Assembly (NCBI GenBank): GCA_012523535.1
Contig: JAAYII010000150.1
Span: 1 to 8,385 of the forward strand
DNA from: Peptococcaceae bacterium
Lineage (GTDB): Bacteria; Bacillota; Desulfitobacteriia; Desulfitobacteriales; Syntrophobotulaceae
Direction: 5' to 3'
DNA length: 8,385 bases
Below, one piece after another: positions 1 to 7,494 of this stretch. The translations under genes and the position numbers were made by a program. How positions within the stretch are numbered: the first letter of the stretch is position 1; each line of letters starts with the position of its first letter. The notes below the pieces were generated by a model that had not been told where the DNA came from, did not search any database, and saw nothing but the letters and a program-made list of their open reading frames with translations.

Positions 1-1049
1 ATTCGATCCAAATCCTCATAATTTATCCTGCTTTGGGAGGAGACCAACTCCGCTTCCAGTCCGATTTTAAGATCAATAACTGGCACTCCCTCTTCGAAAC
101 GAAATTCTACTTCAGGCTTTCTGCTGTTGGTTATTTCGAGTAAAAAAGCGTAGTTCGGGCTCTGCGGATCTTTAAAAGTAAATGTTCCCCATTGAAATTT
201 ACCGGTGGCTATAAGGTAAAATCGAGTCTCATTTTGCAGGAGATAACCCACCATTTTATCTCCGTCAAAAACCGCCGTTCCGAAAAACTCACTTTTACTG
301 CCCCCCTTGCGTGGAATTTGACCGGGCTTCATATCTAAATCTGTAACTAATTTAAGCTCACGGTTGGTGGGGACCTCCAGTTGCTTAAAATCATTAACCC
401 CGGCATAGATTGCTGTAGATTGGCCGTAGGGAGAGAGTACAGAAGCATAAAAATCGTGAAAAAAGACATCCGGAAAATAACCTGTGTTTTGAGACTGGTA
501 AAAACTCAGTTCCATCCCTTTGGACATATTCGCCCCTACATAATCACTGCCTTTCTTAATAAATTCCTCGGCAGTCCCTTGGCAGACCACAACTCTCATT
601 GAATCCCGGACTTGCCTGTATCTGGCTAAAGGCTCCACATAACACATTACCCCCTCCCGGGCATAATCCTCGGAAAAGACAAGCATTTTAGTATGAAATA
701 AAGATATTTGCCGGTTGGAAGAAAGATTAAGCATATTAATGGCTTCCAGCAAAGAAGGCGCTTCAACAGTGGCGACTACTGTGCCGTCCACCTCTCCGCT
801 TTCTTCCTCTTTACCGCCTCCGGCGCTTTCGCCGTTCCCACCGCCTCCTGATTTTTGGCCTCCGCCCCCGTCTTTATAAGTCGCGTACTGAATCGTCACC
901 CGGATTATATTGCTGACTCCTTTATCTACACCCACAGCCAGAGCATATACTTCTTCGTCGATTTCAGTGGAGTCATAACAACCGCTTAATGAAAGGCTAA
1001 AAAACATAGCAATCAGAAAAGCGAAGAAAAATCTATGGACTTTTTGCAT
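1..1049 (-). CDS. gerAC: Spore germination receptor lipoprotein subunit C (GerAC family), 3' end cut by window edge
   Basis: Third subunit of a GerA-type nutrient receptor, expected on the outer face of the spore inner membrane. The frame is open from ATG at 1047-1049 to the left edge, giving 349 visible residues. GerAC homologues are usually about 370-410 residues, so only the last few tens should be missing. Residues 7-23 form a hydrophobic signal followed by the lipobox LSGC, with C24 the lipidated cysteine. After it comes the family-typical start YDSTEIDEEVYALAVGVDKG. Residues 61-89 form a Gly/Ser/Glu/Lys-rich low-complexity insert with three runs of glycine, before the conserved part resumes (EAPSLLEAINML, then LFHTKMLVFSEDYAREGV). 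The start is supported by the Shine-Dalgarno GGGGAGG at 1058-1064 with 8 nt spacing, and by the N-terminal signal. It overlaps the end of gerAB by 17 nt, so translation is probably coupled. The family call is secure; the exact receptor (A, B or K type) cannot be told. Confidence 0.93.
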   Translation of the reverse strand, partial: MQKVHRFFFAFLIAMFFSLSLSGCYDSTEIDEEVYALAVGVDKGVSNIIRVTIQYATYKDGGGGQKSGGGGNGESAGGGKEEESGEVDGTVVATVEAPSLLEAINMLNLSSNRQISLFHTKMLVFSEDYAREGVMCYVEPLARYRQVRDSMRVVVCQGTAEEFIKKGSDYVGANMSKGMELSFYQSQNTGYFPDVFFHDFYASVLSPYGQSTAIYAGVNDFKQLEVPTNRELKLVTDLDMKPGQIPRKGGSKSEFFGTAVFDGDKMVGYLLQNETRFYLIATGKFQWGTFTFKDPQSPNYAFLLEITNSRKPEVEFRFEEGVPVIDLKIGLEAELVSSQSRINYEDLDR

Positions 1050-2139
1050 TGGACTTTCCTCCCCGTTTTAGGATAAGTGCCAAAAACAAAACCAGAATAG
1101 GTACGGCATAGACTAGCAATAAACTGTACTCCCGAATAGCTATAACATGTATTTCCAATATTTGAGATAAATTTCGAGGTATGAAGGCAACTGTGCTGGT
1201 TAGCAAAAGAAAGGAAAGCAACAAAGGGCGGTGGTTTTCGATTAAAAAAGTACGGCAATAAGCCTGCAAGGAGACATAAAAGCTGAGGGCCACGGTAACA
1301 GCCGAAGCAAAGACCCAAATGAACAAAAAAATGGCTTCTATTCTTTGCAGAAAGCGCGAATGATAAATAACCCGAGACAATTGGAACATGCCGGAGAGGT
1401 GCTCACTGCTCGATGGGTACTGGAAAGCGGCCAAAATGCAAGCACAACACAAACTCATAACTACCCCTTTTAAGAGCAGGGCATTTACTCCGACCTGACG
1501 GAAAGTTTTTAAGCCGTGTATGGAATTAATAATTATTGCTAAAATGATTATTTCACCATAAGCGGATGAACGTAAAAAGCCTTTAATAATAGTATTCTCC
1601 AAGCCGTAGCCAAAGATAGGCCTTAAATAATCCCAGTCATATACCGGGTAAGCCAGTACCAGTATAAGAACTAACCCACCGAAGATGGGGAAAGCAAACA
1701 CATAGGCCACTCTGGCTATCCCTTCCAAACCGACATAAGCCATGGCTGCTGCTATTGCCAATAAAGAGAGGACAATCAAACTGATGGGAGTGAAAGGCAA
1801 GCTATAGGCTTTAAGAATAGCCGTAAATTCCCGGACGTTAATAGCCGTGTAATAAAGAAAATAAAAGGAGAATAGAAGGGTTAACCCCCTGCCCACCAGT
1901 TTTCCGGTCACTTTCTCGAATATTTGAAAAAGGTCTTGGCCTTGAAATCTCTTCATCAATATATAAAGCAGGCCGAAGAAGGACAAACTGGTAAGACAGG
2001 AAATCAAAGTGCCAAGCCAGGCCGAAGTCCCCAATTCCGAAATAATAATCATAGGGCTGGTATAAAAGACTTTGTTAATAAGGGCAATAGCTATCAAACT
2101 AAAGGTTTCCAGAAAACCGAAATTCCCTTCTCTCGTCAT
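1033..2139 (-). CDS. gerAB: Spore germination receptor permease-like subunit B (GerAB/GerKB family)
   Basis: Integral membrane subunit of the germinant receptor, related to the APC amino-acid transporter superfamily and in Bacillus implicated in sensing the nutrient. The 368 residues match the family length (about 365). The chain is hydrophobic almost throughout, with roughly ten membrane segments (for example about 10-33, 38-62, 84-104, 117-137, 143-164, 192-208, 218-240, 265-292, 304-320 and 338-357). The family-typical stretch FQLSRVIYHSRFLQRIEAIF (252-271) is followed by LFIWVFASAVTVALSFYVSL. The frame is open further upstream to 2253, but the added 38 residues are Arg/Pro-rich and read through the gerAA tail. 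ATG at 2137-2139 is preferred because it has AAGGAG at 2148-2153, overlaps the gerAA stop as ATGA, and begins the family-typical N-terminus MTREGNFGFLE. It lies between gerAA and gerAC in one transcription unit. Confidence 0.95.
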   Translation of the reverse strand: MTREGNFGFLETFSLIAIALINKVFYTSPMIIISELGTSAWLGTLISCLTSLSFFGLLYILMKRFQGQDLFQIFEKVTGKLVGRGLTLLFSFYFLYYTAINVREFTAILKAYSLPFTPISLIVLSLLAIAAAMAYVGLEGIARVAYVFAFPIFGGLVLILVLAYPVYDWDYLRPIFGYGLENTIIKGFLRSSAYGEIIILAIIINSIHGLKTFRQVGVNALLLKGVVMSLCCACILAAFQYPSSSEHLSGMFQLSRVIYHSRFLQRIEAIFLFIWVFASAVTVALSFYVSLQAYCRTFLIENHRPLLLSFLLLTSTVAFIPRNLSQILEIHVIAIREYSLLLVYAVPILVLFLALILKRGGKSNAKSP

Positions 2140-3956
2140 TCGCTGTTCTCCTTTTTCCCGGAGCTGGAACCCTGGCCGCCCGGTGCTTGTTGGCCGGCAT
2201 CTCCTGTGCCGCCGGCTTCCTGTTCCGGAACAGGTGCATCTTCCTGGGTCCACTGCCTGGAAATCTCCGGTTGACGTTGTGAGTCAAGGGGATTCAAATA
2301 ATCGGGTCTATCCTCTTGCAGCCAAATCGGCCAACGGACAACAGCGTCTTTGCTTTTTCTGCTTCTCGGCGCCACAATGGACAGAAAAGGAACACCAAAG
2401 GATTTAAGATTAACCAGCATAAGTACAAAGCCAACCAAAGCTAAAGCCAAACCGTAGAATCCCAGGAGACATCCCGCCAGGATAAAATAGAACCTTAACA
2501 GCCTTACCCCGAAAGCTACACTGTAATTCGGTATGGCAAAATTACTTAAACCGGTGGCCGCCACAATTATAATCAGCACTGGGCTGACAATATTGGCGGA
2601 GACCGCCGCTTCACCCAAAATCAAAGCCCCAATAATACCCAAAGTATTACCGATAATTCCGGGAATGCGGATTCCTGCTTCCCGAATAAGTTCAAACCCT
2701 AACTCCATAAAGATTACTTCTACCAAAGTCGGGAAAGGAACATTTTCTTTGGCCTTGGCTATAGCTATTAAAAGATCGGTAGGAATCATTTCCCGGTGAA
2801 AAGTGGTCAATGCCAGGTACATTCCCGGCAGTAAAGCGGCAAAAGCAAAGGCAAAAAAACGGATAAACCTTAAGCCGGTTGTATATTGCCATTTCAGTGC
2901 GGCATCTTCCGGTGAATGCATTATATCGTTAAGGGTAACCGGTGCAATGATGGCAAAAGGAGCTCCATCCATAAGAATTGCCACTTTACCCTCAACAATA
3001 TGGGACGCTGTTCTATCCGGTCTCTCCGTGGTCAGGGTCGTGGGAATAATGGAATAGGGACTGTCTTCAATAAACTGTTCCAGCATTCCACTACTAACCA
3101 AAAAGTCGGTTTTTATGCTTCTAAGCCTGCGCCTTACCTCAGTCAAGATGGCGGGGTTAATAACGCCTTGTAAATAAATCACAGCACAAGTAGTGTTGCT
3201 TCTGTCTCCTATTTCAAAAAACTCCGAAATCAAATCCTTATTTCTGATAATGCGGCGGATTAAAGAAATATTAGTTCTTAAGTTTTCAGTAAAACCTTCT
3301 TGCGGGCCTTTAACTATGCCCTCGGTTTTCGGAGATTCTACTCCTCTCTTCTCAAAGCCTATGGATTCGCAAACCAAATAATAATCCAAACCGTCAATGT
3401 ACAAAGCCGTATTGCCTTTAAGAATTTCAGCAAATACTTTTTGTAAATTGTCGAGCTTGTTGACATCATTGGTTTCAACAACATTCTCCAAGTTTATGTA
3501 ATTTATTTTGTTGGCTTCCGTTAAATCATCTGCCGACAATTCAAATAACGGTCTGAGGATGAATTCATTAATAATAGTCTTATCTGCCATCCCGTCCAAA
3601 TAGGCAATAAAACCCCTCCTATTGTTGGCCAGGGTAAATTCTCTAATAATTAAATCCTTATTTTGCGGAACGTTGAAATGTTGTCTTATAACTTCCAAAT
3701 TGGAGTCAACATCGTTTTTTACTTCGTCCGCCTCAGTTCTCCCTGACCTGACCTGCGAAGGAGATAGGGGTTTACGAATATCCTTTTTTCTTTTTCCTTC
3801 TTCGGCTTTAGAGTCCTTATCTTCCCGACAGCGGTCCGGTTCACGGCTTGTCTGCCCTTCATTAGTTTCAGGCAAGACAAAGGTTCGAGGCCTGTTTGTT
3901 TTCTTGTAAGTAATGAGAGACAAAAGCTTTAAAAAAAGATTTTTTTGATTCTTCAT
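2136..3956 (-). CDS. gerAA: Spore germination receptor subunit A (GerAA family), with N- and C-terminal extensions
   Basis: Membrane-anchored subunit A of a GerA-type receptor. At 606 residues it is longer than the usual 480-530. The first 28 residues are basic and hydrophobic; 29-85 are a highly charged low-complexity linker. The soluble N-terminal domain spans about 86-340, with the family hallmarks GPQEGFTENLRTNISLIRRI (217-236) and TTCAVIYLQGVINPAILTEV (255-274). The membrane domain spans about 360-530 with roughly five segments. It contains VPFPTLVEVIFMELGFELIR (406-425), then EAGIRIPGIIGNTLGIIGAL and GEAAVSANIVSP, the strongest signature of the family. Residues 555-606 are a hydrophilic Pro/Gln/Gly/Ser tail. 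ATG at 3954-3956 has only a weak ribosome site (AGGT about 5 nt upstream), so the start is less certain than for gerAB. The stop overlaps the gerAB start by 4 nt (ATGA). It heads the ger operon, 99 bp downstream of the DNA ligase. A sigma-G-like promoter is proposed in that gap. Confidence 0.95.
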   Translation of the reverse strand: MKNQKNLFLKLLSLITYKKTNRPRTFVLPETNEGQTSREPDRCREDKDSKAEEGKRKKDIRKPLSPSQVRSGRTEADEVKNDVDSNLEVIRQHFNVPQNKDLIIREFTLANNRRGFIAYLDGMADKTIINEFILRPLFELSADDLTEANKINYINLENVVETNDVNKLDNLQKVFAEILKGNTALYIDGLDYYLVCESIGFEKRGVESPKTEGIVKGPQEGFTENLRTNISLIRRIIRNKDLISEFFEIGDRSNTTCAVIYLQGVINPAILTEVRRRLRSIKTDFLVSSGMLEQFIEDSPYSIIPTTLTTERPDRTASHIVEGKVAILMDGAPFAIIAPVTLNDIMHSPEDAALKWQYTTGLRFIRFFAFAFAALLPGMYLALTTFHREMIPTDLLIAIAKAKENVPFPTLVEVIFMELGFELIREAGIRIPGIIGNTLGIIGALILGEAAVSANIVSPVLIIIVAATGLSNFAIPNYSVAFGVRLLRFYFILAGCLLGFYGLALALVGFVLMLVNLKSFGVPFLSIVAPRSRKSKDAVVRWPIWLQEDRPDYLNPLDSQRQPEISRQWTQEDAPVPEQEAGGTGDAGQQAPGGQGSSSGKKENSE

Positions 3957-4013
3957 CTTACCTGATTCTTCTTCCGTTTGTAGTTTTTCATATTTGTCTT
4001 TATATCCGATATT

Positions 4014-4044
4014 TAGTATTTGTTTTTCTCACGTTTATTACTCA
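4014..4044 (-). promoter_or_regulatory. Candidate sigma-G-like promoter for the ger operon
   Basis: On the minus strand, TGAGTA (4039-4044) and AATACTA (4014-4020) are separated by 18 nt. Forespore sigma-G promoters in Bacillus have a -35 close to GnATA and a -10 close to CATnnTA with a 17-18 nt spacer, and gerA-type operons are known sigma-G targets. Here the -10 fits at six of seven positions and the -35 has one G-for-A mismatch. Transcription would start near 4007, giving a leader of about 50 nt before the gerAA ATG at 3956. The region is AT-rich, so a chance match is possible. Confidence 0.4.
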
Positions 4045-4055
4045 AAAGATCATAA

Positions 4056-4991
4056 TCATATAATGCATTCCTGCGGAGGCCTGTTGACAAAGCCTTGAAT
4101 ACTTGGCTGTCTTAATAAGCGGCCTTCAGTCCATTCCGTATACTGCACTTTAACCGTAATCGAGGGTTGCACCCACAAAACATCCTTATAGCTTTGAGGT
4201 CTGTTGACAAACGGCTGTTCTTCAATAATTAGCGGCTGCAAAACGTAAATCAAATCCCGCCACTCTTTTTTGCTGAGTTTTCCCGTCCCCACATGGCCTA
4301 TATACCAGAGATATCCTTGTTCATCGTATAAGCCAAGCAAAAGAGTATTGACCACTCCCCCGTTTAGAGTAAAACCGCCGCCCACGGCCACCAAATCCTT
4401 ATAGTTTTTAACTTTCAACCAAACATCCTTTTTTTCTCCTGGATAATAAAAGGAATCCAGTTGTTTCATTACGATTCCTTCCAGGTCATGGTCTTTTATG
4501 ACTCTAAAGAGATCAGCCCCGTCCGGGTAAGAAGATACCAATTGAATATCAGGCTGGGGGATAATAATATCTTCCAACAGCTTCAAACGTTCAACCAAAG
4601 GAGTATGAAACAGCCAACGATTGTTATAATAACGCAACTCAAAAATCATATAGGTTATGGGGACATTTTTTCTAACCGCTTCGATTTTGTCCATTTTCCG
4701 CAGGTTATCCCGGCGCATAACCTGATGAAAAGAGGGTTTGCCGTCTTCTTCCAAAGCGATTACTTCCCCGTCCAAGACCACGGAACGGCTTTTACAAAAA
4801 CGGCTAATCTCCGCCAATTCAGGGTAGTGATAAGTTCGCTCGTGTTTTTTTCGGTTAAAGAGCCGCACCAGGTGATCTTCAGAATAGGTAAGTATCCGGA
4901 CACCATCCCATTTTACTTGGGCAACCCAATCCTTTCCTGAAGGTATTTGCTCACTTAACTTGGGCTCCATGGGCTGAATCGGGTCAATCAC
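4056..4991 (-). CDS. Stand-alone ATP-dependent DNA ligase, LigD/NHEJ type
   Basis: Seals DNA nicks using ATP through a ligase-adenylate intermediate. Numbered from the GTG start (311 residues), the nucleotidyltransferase motifs appear in order: motif I KWDGVR (27-32, with K27 the predicted adenylated lysine), a motif-Ia-like FNRKKHERTYHYPEL, motif III LDGE (73-76), motif IIIa FEL (117-119), motif IV EGIVMK (171-176) and motif V WLKVK (191-195). An OB-fold follows with VGTGKL (234-239) and the LigD-like end WVQPSITVKVQYTEWT ... LLRQPSIQGF. There is no polymerase or phosphoesterase domain, unlike fused LigD. The frame extends upstream to an ATG at 5088-5090, but that codon abuts the kinase terminator and has no ribosome site. 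GTG at 4989-4991 has GAGGAG/GAGAGG at 5000-5010 and gives the usual domain boundary. Motif IIIa has Glu where Asp is usual. It is co-oriented with the ger operon 99 bp downstream. A role with Ku in end joining is likely by family but no Ku gene is visible. Confidence 0.9.
   Translation of the reverse strand: MIDPIQPMEPKLSEQIPSGKDWVAQVKWDGVRILTYSEDHLVRLFNRKKHERTYHYPELAEISRFCKSRSVVLDGEVIALEEDGKPSFHQVMRRDNLRKMDKIEAVRKNVPITYMIFELRYYNNRWLFHTPLVERLKLLEDIIIPQPDIQLVSSYPDGADLFRVIKDHDLEGIVMKQLDSFYYPGEKKDVWLKVKNYKDLVAVGGGFTLNGGVVNTLLLGLYDEQGYLWYIGHVGTGKLSKKEWRDLIYVLQPLIIEEQPFVNRPQSYKDVLWVQPSITVKVQYTEWTEGRLLRQPSIQGFVNRPPQECII
4076..4211. repeat. Pair of 16-bp direct repeats inside the ligase OB-fold
   Basis: GAGGYCTGTTGACAAA occurs at 4076-4091 and 4196-4211, differing only at Y and exactly 120 bp apart, so both copies are in the same reading frame. 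Both encode FVNRP on the minus strand (ligase residues 261-265 and 301-305). The second, near the C-terminus, takes the place of the usual FVGLR-like end of LigD ligase domains. Confidence 0.6.
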
Positions 4992-4999
4992 TTTATACG

Positions 5000-5010
5000 C
5001 CTCTCTCCTC
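5000..5010 (-). promoter_or_regulatory. Ribosome binding site that decides the ligase start (GTG)
   Basis: The minus strand reads GAGGAGAGAGG across 5000-5010. Its last six bases, GAGAGG, stand 8 nt before GTG at 4989-4991. The upstream ATG at 5090 has only the terminator T-run and hairpin in front of it. This favours the 311-residue protein over the 344-residue version. Confidence 0.75.
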
Positions 5011-5090
5011 TTTAATGTGTAAATTCCGTCCCTTTCGAGTTTATTTTTCCACCGGAGCCAAAAGTCATCCAAAAAAATGTTTTGAAGCAT

Positions 5091-5118
5091 AAAAAAACCG
5101 CTGTTTCAAACAACGGTT
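5091..5118 (-). terminator. Rho-independent terminator of the histidine kinase gene
   Basis: On the minus strand, AACCGTTGTTT (5108-5118) pairs with AAACAGCGGTT (5096-5106) over 11 bp with one G-U wobble. The single central base means the innermost pairs must open to form the loop. Seven T residues (5097-5091) follow, the first two of them inside the stem. It lies 28 nt after the kinase stop codon. The T-run ends directly on the ATG at 5090. Confidence 0.85.
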
Positions 5119-5146
5119 CTTATTTTTATGCCTTATTTATTCAAAT

Positions 5147-7492
5147 TTAGCCCGAGCCCGATATTCGGCAGTATAAATTTTTTTGGTTTAATTTATAATT
5201 CTGCTCAATCTTTTCATAGAGCTCCAGCATGTCTATCGGTTTGGATAAATAGTCATCTATACCCATTGCCAATAATCTCTCTTTATCTCCCTGCAAGGCA
5301 TAGGCCGTAATAGCTATAATCGGAGTATATTTGTCGGTCCCTTTTTCCATCTCCCTAATGCGCTTAACAGCTTCTATGCCATCCATAACCGGCATTTGGA
5401 TATCCATGAGTATAAGATCATATTCATTTTGCTTATAAAGTTCGAGCACCCTGACACCGTTTTCGGCCAGGTCCACTTTATATCCTTTATTAGCCAGCAT
5501 TTGGACCAGAACTAAACGATTGGTAAAATAATCTTCGGCCAAAAGTATTGACAGCGGCTTTTGAAGCTCAGCCTGATGGAACTCAACCGGAGGAATAATG
5601 TCTTTGTTTGTTTTGCCGCTTTTAAATTTTAAAATAAAACTAAAAGTACTTCCTTTCCCTTTCGTACTTTCTACCCAAATTTTTCCTCCCATTAACTCGA
5701 TGAGTTGTTTGGATATGGCCAGGCCTAAACCGGTCCCTCCAAATCTTCTCGTTATTGACCCGTCTAATTGGCTGAAGGGTTTAAAAAGCTTCTTTTGTTC
5801 CTCGGCAGAAATGCCAATACCGGTATCTTTTATGGCAAAAATCAGTTCTTGGACTTCCGGGTTATCGAAGGGGGTCTTTTTGACTTCCAAAGCCACCTTT
5901 CCCCGGTCACAGAATTTTATGGCGTTGTCTATCAAATTGTTAAGCACCTGTCTTATTCTTAAGGGGTCGCCCACCAAGCACTCCGGAATATCCGGGTCCA
6001 AATAATAACCAATATCTAGTCCTTTCTTACAGGCCGCAAGTTTATGGATTTTTAGGGTTTGTTCCAGCAATTCTTTAAAATTAAAATTCACCTGCTCAAT
6101 GGTTAATTTGCCCGCTTCCATTTTGGAGAAATCCAAAATATCGCTGATAATGCTAAGCAGGGAGTCCGCACAGAGTTTGGCTGTTTGCAAGTTGTTTCTT
6201 TGCTCAGGGCTTAACTCTGTCTCCAAAGTCAAATCGATCATTCCAATAATGCCATTCAGCGGAGTCCTTATTTCATGGCTCATATTGGCCAAAAACTCAC
6301 TTTTTGCCCGGTTGGCCGCTTCAGCTTGTTCTTTGGCCCGAATATATTTTTCTTCATTTCTTTTTCTTTCGCTTATATCGCGGATCATAAACAACTCGTA
6401 ACATTGATTATTCAAAAGAAACCGATGGATATTAATTTCTACCGGAACTGCTCTGCCACTCTTGGTTATATGAATATCTTCAAATTTATAGGTACCGTTG
6501 GCGCTCAATTTATTATCTATAAAATCCAAACGGCCCGGATCTTCTCTGTTCTTATCAAAGAAGTAAGGAGTCTTCCCTAATAATTCTTCCCGGCTGTACT
6601 CCAACAGTTTACAAGCTTCATCATTGATCTCAACGATTTTTAACCCCTCGTCTTTATTTAAAAGGATAATGCCGTCCTTGGCATTGTTAAAAACACTGCG
6701 GAATTTTTCCTCACTGGCCTTTAAAGCCTGTTCCGCCGCTTTACGGTTGGAAATATCACGGGCCAAAATATAGAAACATTTTTTACCGTCAATTACCGCC
6801 ATATGAGCCTTAACTTCAACCTCTATCTCCCTACCGTCCTTGGCTATCAGAGTACTTTCGGCAAAAAGATTTTCCCCTCGTCCCAAACAAGCTCTTCTTT
6901 CTAAAAAGGTCTGTGCATCCTCTTTTAGAATATCAAAAAATGAAAGATTTAAAAGCTCATCTCTTGTATAGCCCAGCTTTTGACATGCCACATCGTTTAT
7001 TTCAACTATTTTTTCTTTTAATTCTTCCTGGTCATTGTATTCCACGACACAGACTATATCAGTAATATTCTCATATAGGAATTTGTATTTCGCTTCGTTT
7101 AGATTAAGTTGATGTTCAACTTTTTTCTGTTCGCTAACATCTCGAACCACATTCAGTAAAAACTGGTCATTATTGATAACAATGCTTTGAATGCTTATTT
7201 CTACCGGAAAAATGCTGCCATCTTTTCGGTAATGCTCCGTTTCTAAAACAACCCCATTCTCCAAGGCCTCTTTTATTTCCAGTTCTGAAAATTGCTTATT
7301 GCCTACTTCTAAATCGGCAATATTTTTGCTCAACAGTTCTTCACGAGAATAGCAGTAAGATTTAACTGCTGCATTGTTGGCCTCCAGTATTTTGCCTTCG
7401 TTCGAACAAAAAAGAAAAATATCGCGTGCGTTCTCAGCCAGTAAACGATAGCGTTTTAATTCCTCTTCGGAATTGGTTATTTCTTTTTTCAT
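5147..7492 (-). CDS. Soluble hybrid sensor histidine kinase: PAS-PAS-PAS-HisKA-HATPase-REC
   Basis: Cytoplasmic signal-transducing kinase of 781 residues; no membrane segment or signal peptide is visible. Three PAS domains lie at about 10-122, 131-249 and 258-375. Each has a copy of the EINDEACKLLEYSREELL-like core and ends in a RDISERK-like PAC tail. HisKA carries the H-box FLANMSHEIRTPLN with phospho-acceptor H406. The HATPase domain has the N-box NLIDNAIKF (519-527), G1 DTGIGI (556-561), F-box LFKPFSQLD and G2 GGTGLGLAIS (585-594). The receiver (about 647-765) has E653/D654, phospho-acceptor D697 in LILMDIQMPVMDG, T729 and K751. All catalytic residues are present and no HPt domain follows, so phosphate presumably passes to a separate HPt or regulator. 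The frame opens 33 nt earlier at GTG 7525, but ATG at 7490-7492 is preferred because AAGGTG lies 6 nt upstream. It has its own terminator and no response regulator beside it, so it is an orphan. The signal is unknown. Confidence 0.93.
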   Translation of the reverse strand: MKKEITNSEEELKRYRLLAENARDIFLFCSNEGKILEANNAAVKSYCYSREELLSKNIADLEVGNKQFSELEIKEALENGVVLETEHYRKDGSIFPVEISIQSIVINNDQFLLNVVRDVSEQKKVEHQLNLNEAKYKFLYENITDIVCVVEYNDQEELKEKIVEINDVACQKLGYTRDELLNLSFFDILKEDAQTFLERRACLGRGENLFAESTLIAKDGREIEVEVKAHMAVIDGKKCFYILARDISNRKAAEQALKASEEKFRSVFNNAKDGIILLNKDEGLKIVEINDEACKLLEYSREELLGKTPYFFDKNREDPGRLDFIDNKLSANGTYKFEDIHITKSGRAVPVEINIHRFLLNNQCYELFMIRDISERKRNEEKYIRAKEQAEAANRAKSEFLANMSHEIRTPLNGIIGMIDLTLETELSPEQRNNLQTAKLCADSLLSIISDILDFSKMEAGKLTIEQVNFNFKELLEQTLKIHKLAACKKGLDIGYYLDPDIPECLVGDPLRIRQVLNNLIDNAIKFCDRGKVALEVKKTPFDNPEVQELIFAIKDTGIGISAEEQKKLFKPFSQLDGSITRRFGGTGLGLAISKQLIELMGGKIWVESTKGKGSTFSFILKFKSGKTNKDIIPPVEFHQAELQKPLSILLAEDYFTNRLVLVQMLANKGYKVDLAENGVRVLELYKQNEYDLILMDIQMPVMDGIEAVKRIREMEKGTDKYTPIIAITAYALQGDKERLLAMGIDDYLSKPIDMLELYEKIEQNYKLNQKNLYCRISGSG

Positions 7493-7494
7493 AA

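Noticed and set aside
2140..2253. Upstream extension of gerAB by 38 residues
   Set aside because: The added residues are Arg/Pro-rich and come from reading the gerAA tail in another frame. The internal ATG has a good ribosome site and the family N-terminus.
3957..4055. Terminator between ligase and gerAA
   Set aside because: The gap is AT-rich but no stem of useful length followed by a T-run is visible on the minus strand.
4461..4940. Open frame of 159 codons on the plus strand inside the ligase
   Set aside because: It lies antisense to conserved ligase motifs, has no recognisable domain, and is explained as a shadow of the coding strand.
5598..6005. Open frame of 135 codons on the plus strand inside the kinase
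   Set aside because: It is antisense to the HATPase and linker region, and its composition mirrors the coding strand. No family is recognisable.
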